Part shown: positions 18,460 through 28,756 of the stretch, piece by piece
How positions within the stretch are numbered: position 1 is the stretch's first letter
How the letters are laid out: every line of letters starts with the position of its first letter
NCBI GenBank assembly: GCA_003551705.1
Contig: PUNJ01000104.1
Location: 1-60,055 of the forward strand
DNA length: 60,055 nucleotides
From: Chloroflexota bacterium
Lineage (GTDB): Bacteria > Chloroflexota > Dehalococcoidia > UBA2247 > RBG-13-53-26
Direction of reading: 5' to 3'
Translations under genes and position numbers: made by a program
Notes under the pieces: generated by a model
Database searches by the model: none
Told to the model about the DNA's origin: nothing
Seen by the model: only the letters and a program-made list of their open reading frames with translations

Positions 18460-19662
18460 CTAGTACTGGTACCAGGTCCATTCCCCTTCGACGACTTTGA
18501 TCATTACGAAGGGGTCGGGAGCCATCCCGAGATGGTCCGTAGGCGACATGGTGAAGATTCCGCCTGTGCCGGCGAAGTTCTCCGTCTTCTCTATTTCATC
18601 TCTTAGCATTTGACGGGCCTCTGCCAGGCTCTTCCCATCCATGTCATCGCCGAGTCGCTCGAGAGCCATGATGATCATCATCAGGGCGTCGTAGGCATGC
18701 CCGCCGAAGGTGCTGGACGATCCAGTCCCGTGGAGTGCTTCATAAGCATCTCTGTAGGTGACCAGGACCTCTTTTTGGGGGTCGGTGTCAGGCAACTGAT
18801 CGCAAACGAGAAGCTTGCCAGCCGGGAACATGACGCCGTTGGCAGCATCGCCGGCACTCTCCAGGAACGCTCTATTGGCAACCCCATGACTGCAGAACAG
18901 CGGGATGGTCATGTCCTGGGCCTTCATGTCCCTGGCGACCTGGGCGGACTCTTTGTCCGTGGCCCAGGATACAACGGCCTGGGCATCGCTGCCCCTGATC
19001 TTGGTTACCTGTGCTTCCATGGAAGGATCACCGGTGGAGAAGGTCTCATCTTCGACTATGGTCAGGCCAAACAGGTCGGCCTCGGATATCAGGTATCCCC
19101 TGCCGGAGGCCCCGAAGCCGGAAGTATCAGTAAGCAGGGCGATCTTGGTTATGCCTTCGGCTTCCAGGTAGCTATAGATTTCGTGTATGGCATCCTGATC
19201 ATTTTGGGGTGTCTTGAATACCCAGTAGCTTTCCTCGATTGGAGTAATGATGCCTTTGTGGGCCGCGCAGGAAATCAAAGGAATCTCTGCCTGTGTCACG
19301 ATGTCTTTGATGCCCAGCGTGGGGCCGGTGGCACTGGGACCGACGATAGCCAGCACCTTGTCCTGCTCAATCAGCCTTGTGGCGAGCGTGGCACATCTTG
19401 AGGTTTCGCTCTCATCGTTGTAGAAAACGATCTCGAGGGGACGGTCATTGATGCCCCCGTTGGCATTTATCTGGTCTCGCATCATCATGACCGTATTTCT
19501 TTCCGGCACGCCCAGATTGGAAAATGCGCCAGTAGTCGAGAATATGGCGCCTATGACGTATGACTCTTCATCCCACATTTCCTCCGAGGCGCATCCCAGC
19601 GCTGGGATTACCATGGCCAGCGCCAGTAGCGCCGGCAGCATCACCAACAGAACCTTCCTCAT
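18460..19662 (-). CDS. livK: ABC transporter amino acid-binding lipoprotein (LivK-like)
   Basis: Signal peptide and lipobox MRKVLLVMLPALLALAMVIPALGC; IGAIFSTTGAFSNLGVPERNTVMMMRDQINANGGING-type periplasmic binding fold. Confidence 0.92.
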   Translation of the reverse strand: MRKVLLVMLPALLALAMVIPALGCASEEMWDEESYVIGAIFSTTGAFSNLGVPERNTVMMMRDQINANGGINDRPLEIVFYNDESETSRCATLATRLIEQDKVLAIVGPSATGPTLGIKDIVTQAEIPLISCAAHKGIITPIEESYWVFKTPQNDQDAIHEIYSYLEAEGITKIALLTDTSGFGASGRGYLISEADLFGLTIVEDETFSTGDPSMEAQVTKIRGSDAQAVVSWATDKESAQVARDMKAQDMTIPLFCSHGVANRAFLESAGDAANGVMFPAGKLLVCDQLPDTDPQKEVLVTYRDAYEALHGTGSSSTFGGHAYDALMMIIMALERLGDDMDGKSLAEARQMLRDEIEKTENFAGTGGIFTMSPTDHLGMAPDPFVMIKVVEGEWTWYQY

Positions 19663-19957
19663 AAAGTCGCCCTCCCTTGATGTCAAAATATGAGCGCATT
19701 ATATCAGGTGTGCAGGGAGTCCGCAAGAAGCCCGAAAGTTCATCAACTTCGTGTGCGTGATACGAAAATCGGAAAAATATCATCTAAGAATGTCTTTACA
19801 GTTGTTCCAAGAGAATGTGGACTCCTTCTCGCTTGGAACTGTCCATGAGACAAAAGGTTCACGCAACTGGTTGATCGATCGACTTTTGCATCGCCCGTCC
19901 ACCATATTGACCGCTCTGGATACCGAAACTATGATAGAATAGACGATTGGCGGGAAT

Positions 19958-21070
19958 ATGGTTGCTAAGAAAGACTACTACCGAATACTTGGAGTTTCGA
20001 GGGATGCTTCCAATGAGGACATAAAGAAAGCTTTCAGGAAGCTGGCTTTTGAATGGCATCCTGATCGCAATTATGAAGACGGGGCTGCTGAACGGTTCAA
20101 AGAGATCAACGAGGCTTATCAGGTCCTGGGCGATTCGGACAAGAAGGCCCAATACGACAGGTGGGAGCACAATGGTCGTGGCTTCGTGGGATTTGATGAC
20201 TTCGTCAGCGGGCTCGGAGATGTCTTCGATGCCTTTTTTGCCGGCACGAGCCGGGTGAGAAGCCGGGTACCTCAGCAGGGCGCGGCCCTTCACTATAAGA
20301 TCACCATAGCTTTCGAGGAAGCGGCCTTTGGCTGTGAAAAGGACATAGAGATATCTCGGACGGAGTACTGCTCCCACTGCCGAGGACAGGGTGGTGAACC
20401 AGGCAGTCAACTGGTAAGGTGCCCTGATTGCAATGGAGCGGGCGAGGTACGACGCGTTCAACAGAGCCTGTTCGGACGTTTCGTTAACCGGGTAGTGTGT
20501 GAACGTTGTTATGGAGAGGGTAGCGTAGTCACGGAGTCCTGTCATCAATGCAAAGGTACCGGCAGGGAACGAAAACGCCGCAAGATAAATGTCAAAGTAC
20601 CGGCGGGGGTCGATAATGGGGCCCGCATACGCTTGAGAGGAGAGGGAGAGGCAGGTACATGGGGTGGGCCGGCAGGAGACCTTTACGTGACACTGGCGGT
20701 TGAGGAGCACAGCCTGTTCAAGCGGGATGGCAACGATGTTCTCTATGATCTGCCCATCAATTTCGCGCAAGCTGCCCTGGGCGATGAGGTTGAGGTGCCT
20801 ACATTGGAAGGGACCGCCAAGATCAAGGTGCCGTCGGGTACCCAAACGGGTAAGGTCTTCCATCTGAAGGGCAAGGGTCTACCAAGCTTGCAGCAGTCCT
20901 CAAGCAAAGGAGACCAACTTGTCACTGTACGCGTGGTTACACCTGACAAGCTGGATGAGGAACAGCGCCGGCTTTTCCAAGAATTGTCCAGGAAACTGGG
21001 TAAGACCAAGATGCCCGAACAGGGTGGCAAGGGTTTCTTTGAACGGATGCGGCGGGGTGGTAAGGACTGA
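19958..21070 (+). CDS. dnaJ: Chaperone DnaJ
   Basis: J domain DYYRILGVSRDASNEDIKKAFRKLAFEWHPDRN; four CxxCxGxG repeats (CSHCRGQG, CPDCNGAG, CERCYGEG, CHQCKGTG). Confidence 0.96.
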   Translation: MVAKKDYYRILGVSRDASNEDIKKAFRKLAFEWHPDRNYEDGAAERFKEINEAYQVLGDSDKKAQYDRWEHNGRGFVGFDDFVSGLGDVFDAFFAGTSRVRSRVPQQGAALHYKITIAFEEAAFGCEKDIEISRTEYCSHCRGQGGEPGSQLVRCPDCNGAGEVRRVQQSLFGRFVNRVVCERCYGEGSVVTESCHQCKGTGRERKRRKINVKVPAGVDNGARIRLRGEGEAGTWGGPAGDLYVTLAVEEHSLFKRDGNDVLYDLPINFAQAALGDEVEVPTLEGTAKIKVPSGTQTGKVFHLKGKGLPSLQQSSSKGDQLVTVRVVTPDKLDEEQRRLFQELSRKLGKTKMPEQGGKGFFERMRRGGKD

Positions 21071-21078
21071 TCGCGGTC

Positions 21079-22182
21079 CTATTTGATCTGCAGGTTATCC
21101 AGCCCTGCGAGCCAGCTTGGAGGCTGGTTCCACCTGGTCCGCACATAGTCCAGCATGAAGCGCAGCAGTTTGGTGATTTCAAGCGACTTGCCATCAACGG
21201 GATATTCGACAAGCTCTCCGGCAGCTTTTCTCACGTCCGAACCCTCGTAAATGACCTTGTAGATCTGTTCAATTATGGGCAGGCTCAGGCCGGCTTCCTG
21301 GCCTAGTTGTCGGGCGGCGAATACGGTGGTGACCCCCTCGGCCACATTAGGCATGGAATCCCTTATCTCACTTATGGTCTTGCCGCCGGCAAGCTGTCTG
21401 CCAACGTAGAGGTTGCGGCTGAGCGGACTGAAGCTGGTAACCACCAGGTCTCCGAGGCCGCTCAGTCCTATGAAGGTAAGTGGATTGGCACCAAAGGTGG
21501 TACCCAGCACGATTATTTCACTCAACCCCCTGATGATCAGAGCTGCCTTGGCGTTGTTGCCGTTGCCCAGTCCATCGATCATGCCTACGCCGAGCGTGAT
21601 CACGTTCTTGAGGGAACCGCCCAACTCAACACCGATCACATCTGTGCTGGTAAAGACATAGAAGTTGTTTGAGTTGATAAACTGCTGTGCTTTCTCGGCG
21701 ATCGAAACATCTCGAGCGGCAACCACGGTTACGGACAGCAGGCCTTGAGCGGCTTCCTTGGCCATGTTCGGACCGGACAGGATACATATGTTGCCATGCT
21801 GGCGAGGATCGAGTTCCTCAGAGATCACTTGGGACATGCGTTTGCCTGTACCCACCTCGAGGCCTTTGGATGCGCTTATCACCAGAGCGGAATCAGGTAA
21901 GTAGTCTCTTATGATTCTCGCATTGCGTCGCATGCTCTCTGAAGGCACAGCCAAAATGACCAAGTCCACCTTCTCCATTGCTTGCTCCACGGAAGCGGTG
22001 GCGGTCAATCGAGGAGGAAACCGACATCCAGGAAGGAAGACGGAGTTTTCCTTTGCCTGGTTGAACTTGTCTGCTGTCTCTTGGTCCCGTGTCCAGAGTT
22101 TAACTTGTATACCGTTTCGCGCCAGAACCATAGCCAGGGCAGTACCCCAACTGGCGCTGCCGATCACGGCCGCCTTAGGCAT
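21079..22182 (-). CDS. gpsA: NAD(P)-dependent glycerol-3-phosphate dehydrogenase
   Basis: AAVIGSASWGTALAMVLARNG; LSGPNMAKEAAQG; GLSGLGDLVVTSFSPLSRN; 8-nt overlap with plsY. Confidence 0.95.
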   Translation of the reverse strand: MPKAAVIGSASWGTALAMVLARNGIQVKLWTRDQETADKFNQAKENSVFLPGCRFPPRLTATASVEQAMEKVDLVILAVPSESMRRNARIIRDYLPDSALVISASKGLEVGTGKRMSQVISEELDPRQHGNICILSGPNMAKEAAQGLLSVTVVAARDVSIAEKAQQFINSNNFYVFTSTDVIGVELGGSLKNVITLGVGMIDGLGNGNNAKAALIIRGLSEIIVLGTTFGANPLTFIGLSGLGDLVVTSFSPLSRNLYVGRQLAGGKTISEIRDSMPNVAEGVTTVFAARQLGQEAGLSLPIIEQIYKVIYEGSDVRKAAGELVEYPVDGKSLEITKLLRFMLDYVRTRWNQPPSWLAGLDNLQIK

Positions 22183-22834
22183 TCTTGCTCCTTATCCCGA
22201 TTCGAGAAGGATCTTGTTTTGCTCCCTTCTCACCAAGCCGGCGTTCCGTCCCGGAACGAAGTCGCTGTATATTATCACGGTGATGGTATAAAAGCAAGCT
22301 TCCTCCCACTCCCGTATAAAGCAAATATACAGCCGGTTGTATACCCAAAAGTATCACTGTTAGCATAGCCAGAAATGAGCTAACGGCTATCAATATCGAG
22401 GCTAGTGAGACATACCGGGTTAACGCGATCATTCCCACACCCATGCAGAGACCAAACAGCAGTCCTATAGGCCAGTAAATAGTCAGCAGTCCTCCTACAT
22501 AGGTGCCGACTCCGCGTCCACCTCTAAACTTCGTAAATACAGGCCACGTATGGCCTGCTATCCCGGCCAGTCCGCCGGCGACTTGTGCCATCTCGGTGCC
22601 TATCACAATCCAGCCAAGATATACGGCCAAGGCACCTTTACCAAAATCCAGCAGGAGGGTAGACAATCCAGCCACCTTGCCTGCAGAGCGGAGCACATTG
22701 GTTGCCCCTGTCTTGCCGCTGCCATATTCCCTGACATCTATGCCTCTAATTAGGCGTCCCAGGATCAAGCCCACCGGGATGGCGCCGATACAATATCCCG
22801 CTAAGATGATCCCTAAGTATTGGATAATGAGCAT
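22175..22834 (-). CDS. plsY: Glycerol-3-phosphate acyltransferase PlsY
   Basis: YCIGAIPVGLILGRLIRGIDVREYGSGKTGATNVLRSAG; FRGGRGVGTYVGGL. Confidence 0.93.
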   Translation of the reverse strand: MLIIQYLGIILAGYCIGAIPVGLILGRLIRGIDVREYGSGKTGATNVLRSAGKVAGLSTLLLDFGKGALAVYLGWIVIGTEMAQVAGGLAGIAGHTWPVFTKFRGGRGVGTYVGGLLTIYWPIGLLFGLCMGVGMIALTRYVSLASILIAVSSFLAMLTVILLGIQPAVYLLYTGVGGSLLLYHHRDNIQRLRSGTERRLGEKGAKQDPSRIGIRSKNA

Positions 22835-22873
22835 CTTGGTCTATTCGGTTTGTTGAAACACGCCGTGTCGGGT

Positions 22874-24208
22874 CTATCGTTTCCTTTTGTTATCGTCTTC
22901 TCCCTTGCTCTTGAATACGAGCCTGATAGCCGTACCCTGAAAACCAAAGGACTTTCTCAACATGTTCTCCAGATAACGGCGATAGGTGAAATGTACCAGG
23001 CTTGCCCTGTTGACTATGAACGTGAAGGTTGGTGGATTGACGTCTGTCTGTATGGCTTTGAAAAACTTCAATCTCAAATGGCCTCTGCTGGGAGGAGGGT
23101 GGGCTGCCAGGGCTTCTCGGAATACGCGGTCCAGTGCTGTATCGGAAATACGTCTCTGCCGCTGGGCGTACACTCTCTTGGCCGTTGTCAGGATACTGTC
23201 CACACCGTATCCCGTCATGGCCGATACAAAGACGATTTCCATGTAGGGCATGAACTTCACCTTTTGCCGGATGAGGCTTGCCCATGCAGTGGTATCGGGG
23301 TATTCAGCCAGGTCCCATTTGTTCACTCCCAGGATGGCTCCTTTATGGGCCTTCTGTATGTACCCTAGAATGTGCAAGTCTTGGGAGGTGAGCCCTTCTA
23401 CGGCGTCAATCAGGAGAAGTCCGATGTCGGCACGCTCAATAGCCTGCTCGGTGCGAGCCCAGCTGTATTTCTCCACTCCCGGTTCGATCTTGCCCCGTCG
23501 CCTGATGCCGGCAGTATCGATCAGTGTTATCGTTTCACCATTGTACATCAAGACCGAGTCCACGGTGTCTCTTGTTGTACCCGGTATTTCATGGACTATC
23601 TGCCGTTCTTCACCAAGCAACGTGTTGGTGAGCAAAGACTTGCCCACATTAGGCCTGCCTACAATGGCAATCTTTATTGCTTCGGGTTCAGGGACTTCCT
23701 CAACGGCCGGGGGTAAGTTTTCGACTATGGTGTCGAGTAAATCATCGATACCCTTGCCATGGTAGGCGCTTATGGTCTCCGGTTCGCCGAGTCCCAATTC
23801 ATGGAACTGGTGGAGTTCTCGACGCTGGGCGGCCGTTTCAACCTTGTTGGCGACAAGTATAAGGGGCTTTTCCGTGCGTCTCAGCAGGTCGGCGACATCC
23901 AGGTCTCCCGGAAGAAGTCCGTCCCTGGCGTCGACCAGGAACAAGACCAGGTCCGCTTCAGCGATGGACCTTTCTACCTGCTCTCTGATCTTCTGTCTCA
24001 AACCGGCCAGCCTGCCCTCGGTTTCCAGCCCTCCCGCGTCCACCACAACAAACTCTCGCCCCTCCCAGGTCACGTCTGCCCGGATTCTGTCCCGTGTAGT
24101 ACCAGGCAGGTCCTCGACTATTGCTTGTCTGGTACCAAGCATCCGGTTAAAGAGTGTGGACTTGCCCACATTGGGCCTGCCAACAATGGCTACTCTGGCT
24201 TTGTTCAT
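22874..24208 (-). CDS. der: GTPase Der (EngA), two G domains
   Basis: Two GRPNVGKSTLFNR / GRPNVGKSLLTNT G1 motifs, NKVE / NKWD, C-terminal KH-like region. Confidence 0.96.
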   Translation of the reverse strand: MNKARVAIVGRPNVGKSTLFNRMLGTRQAIVEDLPGTTRDRIRADVTWEGREFVVVDAGGLETEGRLAGLRQKIREQVERSIAEADLVLFLVDARDGLLPGDLDVADLLRRTEKPLILVANKVETAAQRRELHQFHELGLGEPETISAYHGKGIDDLLDTIVENLPPAVEEVPEPEAIKIAIVGRPNVGKSLLTNTLLGEERQIVHEIPGTTRDTVDSVLMYNGETITLIDTAGIRRRGKIEPGVEKYSWARTEQAIERADIGLLLIDAVEGLTSQDLHILGYIQKAHKGAILGVNKWDLAEYPDTTAWASLIRQKVKFMPYMEIVFVSAMTGYGVDSILTTAKRVYAQRQRRISDTALDRVFREALAAHPPPSRGHLRLKFFKAIQTDVNPPTFTFIVNRASLVHFTYRRYLENMLRKSFGFQGTAIRLVFKSKGEDDNKRKR

Positions 24209-24224
24209 GGTAATCCCAAGGCGG

Positions 24225-25139
24225 CTAGCTGAGCACTTTCTGCAATATGGCCTTCTGGATATGTAATCTGTTCTCCGCCTGATCGAAAACCACAGATCGC
24301 GGGTCTTCCAGAATGCCTTCGGCTAATTCTTCACCGTGATGAGCAGGGAGAGGATGCATGAACAGGGCGTCCGTTCTGGCCGCGCCTAACAGGTCCTTAT
24401 TGACTTGATAAGGGGCGAATATCCTGCGGCGAATGTCTGCTTCCGGCTCCTGTCCCATACTCGTCCATACATCAGTATATACCACATCGGCCTTTTCTAC
24501 TGCTGATTTCGCATGGAGAGTGGCGGTGACCTCGCAATTGTTTCTGGCTGCGTTTTTTCTGGCGGTCTGCCACGTGCTTTCTGGAATACCGTAATTGGCT
24601 GGGGAAGCAATGATGAAGCTCGTTCCCATCAATGAGGCGGCGAGGAGAAGGCTCCTGGCGACGTTATTTCCATCGCCTATATAGGCTAACTTGAGGCCCT
24701 TGAGGGTTCCCTTTTTCTCCTGAATGGTTAGGAGATCGCCCAGTGCCTGACAAGGATGTTCTTCGTCTGAAAGGGCATTGATTAAGGGTATGCCGGCATG
24801 CCGTGCCAGCTCTCGGACGGTCTGATGGGAGAATGTACGGGCGGCGATCACGTCCGCGTACCTGCTGAGAACCCTGGCCACATCTGATATTCTTTCCCGT
24901 TTGCCCAAGCCGACTTCCTCAGGCGAGAGGTACAGGGAAAAACCACCCAGTTGCCGCATTGCCACCTCGAAGCTGACGCGGGTGCGCAAAGACGGTTTCT
25001 CAAATAAAAGGGCAAGGGTTTTGCCGGCGAACTCAGGGGCAATCGCCCCTCGCTTCATTTTCAGGGCGTTGTCGATGAGATTCCGGACATCGTCACTGGT
25101 CAGGTCTCCTATTGAAAGTAGGTATCTTGAAGCTGCCAA
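24225..25139 (-). CDS. argF: Ornithine carbamoyltransferase
   Basis: RYLLSIGDLTSDDVRNLIDNALKMK; FEKPSLRTRVSFEVAMRQLGG; FMHPLPAHHGEE. Confidence 0.94.
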   Translation of the reverse strand: MAASRYLLSIGDLTSDDVRNLIDNALKMKRGAIAPEFAGKTLALLFEKPSLRTRVSFEVAMRQLGGFSLYLSPEEVGLGKRERISDVARVLSRYADVIAARTFSHQTVRELARHAGIPLINALSDEEHPCQALGDLLTIQEKKGTLKGLKLAYIGDGNNVARSLLLAASLMGTSFIIASPANYGIPESTWQTARKNAARNNCEVTATLHAKSAVEKADVVYTDVWTSMGQEPEADIRRRIFAPYQVNKDLLGAARTDALFMHPLPAHHGEELAEGILEDPRSVVFDQAENRLHIQKAILQKVLS

Positions 25140-26257
25140 GACTTGCCTTCTGTCCTTATAGCAGGGGCGATTACCATTTCGACCTGGTGCATCTGGGCCA
25201 TGTTAGCAGCCCCGCATACGCCCATGGCGGTACGCAACGCCCCCACCAGATTCTGACTGCCGTCGGCCACTGTAGAGGGGCCGAAAAGAATGGTCTCCAG
25301 AGATGCCCTGGTGCCCACCCTGATGCGCTTGCCCCTGGGCAAAGCCGGGTGCGGGCTGGCCATACCCCATTGGTAGCCGTTTCCGGGTGCTTCTTCTGCC
25401 TGGGCCAGGATGGCGCCAAGCATCACGCCGTCGGCGCCAGCGGCGAATGCCTTGCACATGTCGCTGCCATAGCGCATTCCACCATCGGTGATGACGGCGA
25501 CGTACCGGCCCGATTCGTCGAAGTAGTCGTCACGTGCTGCGGCGCAGTCCATAGTGGCCGTAATCTGGGGCACGCCTATGCCGAGTACCTGTCTAGTGGT
25601 GCAGGTGGCGCCTGGACCGACGCCGACGAATATCCCTGAAATACCCGTTCTCATGAGTTCCAATGCGGCTGTGTAAGTTACGCAGTTGCCTACCACAACC
25701 GGGATTGGCAATGACTCAATCAGTTCGGAGAATATGAGCCCTTTAAGGCTCTTGGAAAAGTGGCGGGCGCTGGTGACGGTGGACTGTACGACCAGTATAT
25801 CGGCCCCTGCCTCAGCTATGATGGGGGCGAAACCTTTCGTATTGGCAGGGGTAACCGAAGCAGCACACACTCCCCCCCTGTCCTTAACTGCACGCACCCG
25901 GTCACCGATCAGGTTCTTTTTTATGGGTTGCGTATATATCTTCTGCAGCAAGGTCGTGACCTTGTCCTCTGGTGCCTGGATGATCTCATTGATGACTTCC
26001 GCCGGGTTCTCGTATCGGGCTTGGACGCCTTCGAGGTTCAGTACCGCCAGGCCCCCAAGTTTGCTGAAGAGGGCGGCGAAATCCGGGTCCACAACCGCAT
26101 CCATTGAAGCGGCTACAATGGGGGTGGAAAAGGTCAATCCGGCTATTTTGAGGTCTATGTTTGTCTGGTCCGGGTTGATAGTCGCATCGCCTGGCACGAT
26201 GGCTACTTCATCAAATCCATAGGAACGTCGTAATTCTCTAGGTCTAAATGCGGGCAT
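25109..26257 (-). CDS. GuaB3-family IMP dehydrogenase-related protein
   Basis: FDEVAIVPGDATINPDQTNIDLKIAGLTFSTPIVAASMDAVVDPDFAALFSKLGGLAVLNLEG; short 382-aa form. Confidence 0.85.
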   Translation of the reverse strand: MPAFRPRELRRSYGFDEVAIVPGDATINPDQTNIDLKIAGLTFSTPIVAASMDAVVDPDFAALFSKLGGLAVLNLEGVQARYENPAEVINEIIQAPEDKVTTLLQKIYTQPIKKNLIGDRVRAVKDRGGVCAASVTPANTKGFAPIIAEAGADILVVQSTVTSARHFSKSLKGLIFSELIESLPIPVVVGNCVTYTAALELMRTGISGIFVGVGPGATCTTRQVLGIGVPQITATMDCAAARDDYFDESGRYVAVITDGGMRYGSDMCKAFAAGADGVMLGAILAQAEEAPGNGYQWGMASPHPALPRGKRIRVGTRASLETILFGPSTVADGSQNLVGALRTAMGVCGAANMAQMHQVEMVIAPAIRTEGKSWQLQDTYFQ

Positions 26258-26509
26258 ACTGTTCTCTCCGGGGATGCTATTTAGTCCTTGAATATATCAA
26301 AGGGGATATTGAAAGTCAATTTGGTGCTTTCCGGGTGCCGCCCGTCCCGTGCCAGCAAGACGGCAATTTGGTCACGACTGTGCTTGTACCAAGGCCGCCC
26401 CGTGAACCGATGAAAGCGATGACCTTGGCCGGAGCCAATTTGTACTTATTGGTGCTGTGACAAAGTATCTGCACTGCGTCAAGCAATGCAGCACGGTCTA
26501 TGAGTTTGG

Positions 26510-28756
26510 TCAGGTATTTCTCAACCAGCGGTTGTCGAACCATACCACCAGCGGCGGCAGAACGATGATAACGGCGACGAGCGAAAGAAAAACTATCATG
26601 ACGGTGACCAGGCCGAAGTCCCGGAGCATTACAAAGCCTGAGGCTATCAGAACGGCAAATCCTCCCAGTGTCGTGATGGCGGAGGCTACTATGGCCCGAC
26701 CCAGATTGGAGGAGGCGGTTAGCATGGAATCACGAGGCGACCTTCCCTTGTTCAGCTCTTCCTGATAACGCTCCGTCAAAAGCACTGCGAACTCTGTAGC
26801 GATGCCGATTATGATAGCGGCAAGTATGGCAGTCAGGGGATTGATTGGAATGTTGAATATTCGCATGGCCAGTGAGGACCATCCGATGATCAAGACCATG
26901 GGTAGTATCACAAACAGGGCCCGCCTGAGACTTCTGTATATGAGTAAGACCGCCCCGAATACCCCCAGGACACCGGCCACGATCATAGGGAGTCGAGTAC
27001 CTACTACGGCTTCTACCGTCTGACTGCCCATTACAAGGCTGCCCGTAGGGCTAACGCTGACATCCGGTGGAGACTCGATTTCGGCCGATATCTGCTGTAC
27101 GAGGTCGTTGATACTCTCGAGAGGCATCGGTCGTACCGGGAAGGAGACAGCTGCAGCACTCCTCTCCGGGTTGATCACCCTCTGGCTCAGTGGAGAAGGG
27201 ATAGCGTTCAGTACCTGTTCTGCTTGCTGTTCGTCTGTGGGGAGTACACCCCCGGTGACCTGGACAATATATGCTGCTGGGCTGGAAACTGTTGTAAGCT
27301 CCTCATGCTGGGTTACCTGTTCCTGCCCGAAGGTAAGCATCCAGGCCAGGACCTCGGGATGCAGCACGTTGTCGTTCTCGATCAGGAAAGTGAGTTCGCC
27401 TGCATAGCCGGTCGCGTTCCGAATCGTTTGAAGGTCTTGAAGCTCCTCAACGTCCTGAGGCATCAGTGCTTCCCAATCAGTTGTCACCGGCAAGGTATGG
27501 TCCAAGCCTGCGCCGGCGAAGAATAGAACGAGCGCAACACACCATACCACCAGGACGTGCCCGACGACACGCCGGTTGATAGTTCCCAGGACTCTTTCCT
27601 CGCGGTGGCTGCCCTCTCTTGCCTCAAACTTGAGCTCAGTCAGTAATGCCTTCCGATCACGGATGGCCAGAATGGCGTTTAGCAGGAAGTAGGCCACCAG
27701 GTACGATAGAAAGATGCCCAGTATGAGGAGGATCCCGAAGTCCCTTACCATGGGCACGTTCGAAATCATGAGGGTGAGAAAGCCGATTGTGGTGGCTGCC
27801 CAGGCTATGCCCACCGCGGTGGACATGCCGGCGATGGAGTTGGACAGGGCTTCGGGAATGGAGTTTCGCCGCCGCAATTCCTCCTCGTACCTGTTCTGGA
27901 ACTGCACTGAATAGTCTATTCCCAGCCCGATAATTATGGGCAAGACGCCGAGGGTGGCCATCGATAGCGATATGCCAAAATATCCCATAAGCCCAAAAGT
28001 CCATAGTGTGGCTATCAAGACCATGAGAAGAGGCAACAGCCGCCACCGGACGCGAAAGATTGCGTAAAGAAGGAAGAACATGACTACGATGGCTAAGCCA
28101 AACAGTATGACGAAATTCTGGCGTATATTGTCATTGATGGCCTGAAGGGCCGCAACCTCGCCCGATATGGTCGACTCCGCACCTTGGATGCGTTCTACTT
28201 TGAAGCGCTCCTCGACTTCCTCCAGCATACCAGCCAAGTCCTCGTCCGTAACGTCGCTGGATGGTACCAGGGTGATGAGGATATGGTCAGGCTTAGGTAT
28301 TACTGGGTTTAACTCGGGCCTCACCTTCATGTCCTCGAACACGATTGCCCTGATAACCTCGGGGTTATCAAGCATGCCGGGGTCCAATGGCGGCGTGATT
28401 TGCTCCAGGGCGAACGTCAGAAAGGTTGCGGGGCTCAGAACGTTCACGTAGCGGGGATCCCGGGCGATATCCTCTTCCAGTTGGGCCAGGGTCTGCCGGT
28501 TCTGGGGGCTGGCCAGTATCTGAGGCACGTTGCCTTCCAGCAACACCAGAATCGGTTCTCCCCCGAAAATGTCATGATATCTATCGTAGGTCTTGAAGGT
28601 GCGAGAATCCCTGTCCAAAAAGAGGTCGAGCCCGGATGATATTTCTATCATGAATACACCCGGTACTGCTCCAACTACGAGGGCGGTAACCAGCAGCAGG
28701 AAGAGCAGGGGGTACCGCTGGAGAAAGAGTGCAACCTTCCAGGCAATTTTCTGCAT
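26510..28756 (-). CDS. RND/MMPL exporter, HAE3-like
   Basis: 748 aa, two-fold repeated RND layout, GLGIDYSVQFQNRYEEELRR and IGIATEFAVLLTERYQEE. Confidence 0.88.
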   Translation of the reverse strand: MQKIAWKVALFLQRYPLLFLLLVTALVVGAVPGVFMIEISSGLDLFLDRDSRTFKTYDRYHDIFGGEPILVLLEGNVPQILASPQNRQTLAQLEEDIARDPRYVNVLSPATFLTFALEQITPPLDPGMLDNPEVIRAIVFEDMKVRPELNPVIPKPDHILITLVPSSDVTDEDLAGMLEEVEERFKVERIQGAESTISGEVAALQAINDNIRQNFVILFGLAIVVMFFLLYAIFRVRWRLLPLLMVLIATLWTFGLMGYFGISLSMATLGVLPIIIGLGIDYSVQFQNRYEEELRRRNSIPEALSNSIAGMSTAVGIAWAATTIGFLTLMISNVPMVRDFGILLILGIFLSYLVAYFLLNAILAIRDRKALLTELKFEAREGSHREERVLGTINRRVVGHVLVVWCVALVLFFAGAGLDHTLPVTTDWEALMPQDVEELQDLQTIRNATGYAGELTFLIENDNVLHPEVLAWMLTFGQEQVTQHEELTTVSSPAAYIVQVTGGVLPTDEQQAEQVLNAIPSPLSQRVINPERSAAAVSFPVRPMPLESINDLVQQISAEIESPPDVSVSPTGSLVMGSQTVEAVVGTRLPMIVAGVLGVFGAVLLIYRSLRRALFVILPMVLIIGWSSLAMRIFNIPINPLTAILAAIIIGIATEFAVLLTERYQEELNKGRSPRDSMLTASSNLGRAIVASAITTLGGFAVLIASGFVMLRDFGLVTVMIVFLSLVAVIIVLPPLVVWFDNRWLRNT

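Noticed and set aside
19859-20863. 334-aa antisense ORF opposite dnaJ
   Set aside because: The + strand encodes a complete, motif-perfect DnaJ; the antisense product has no recognisable motif.
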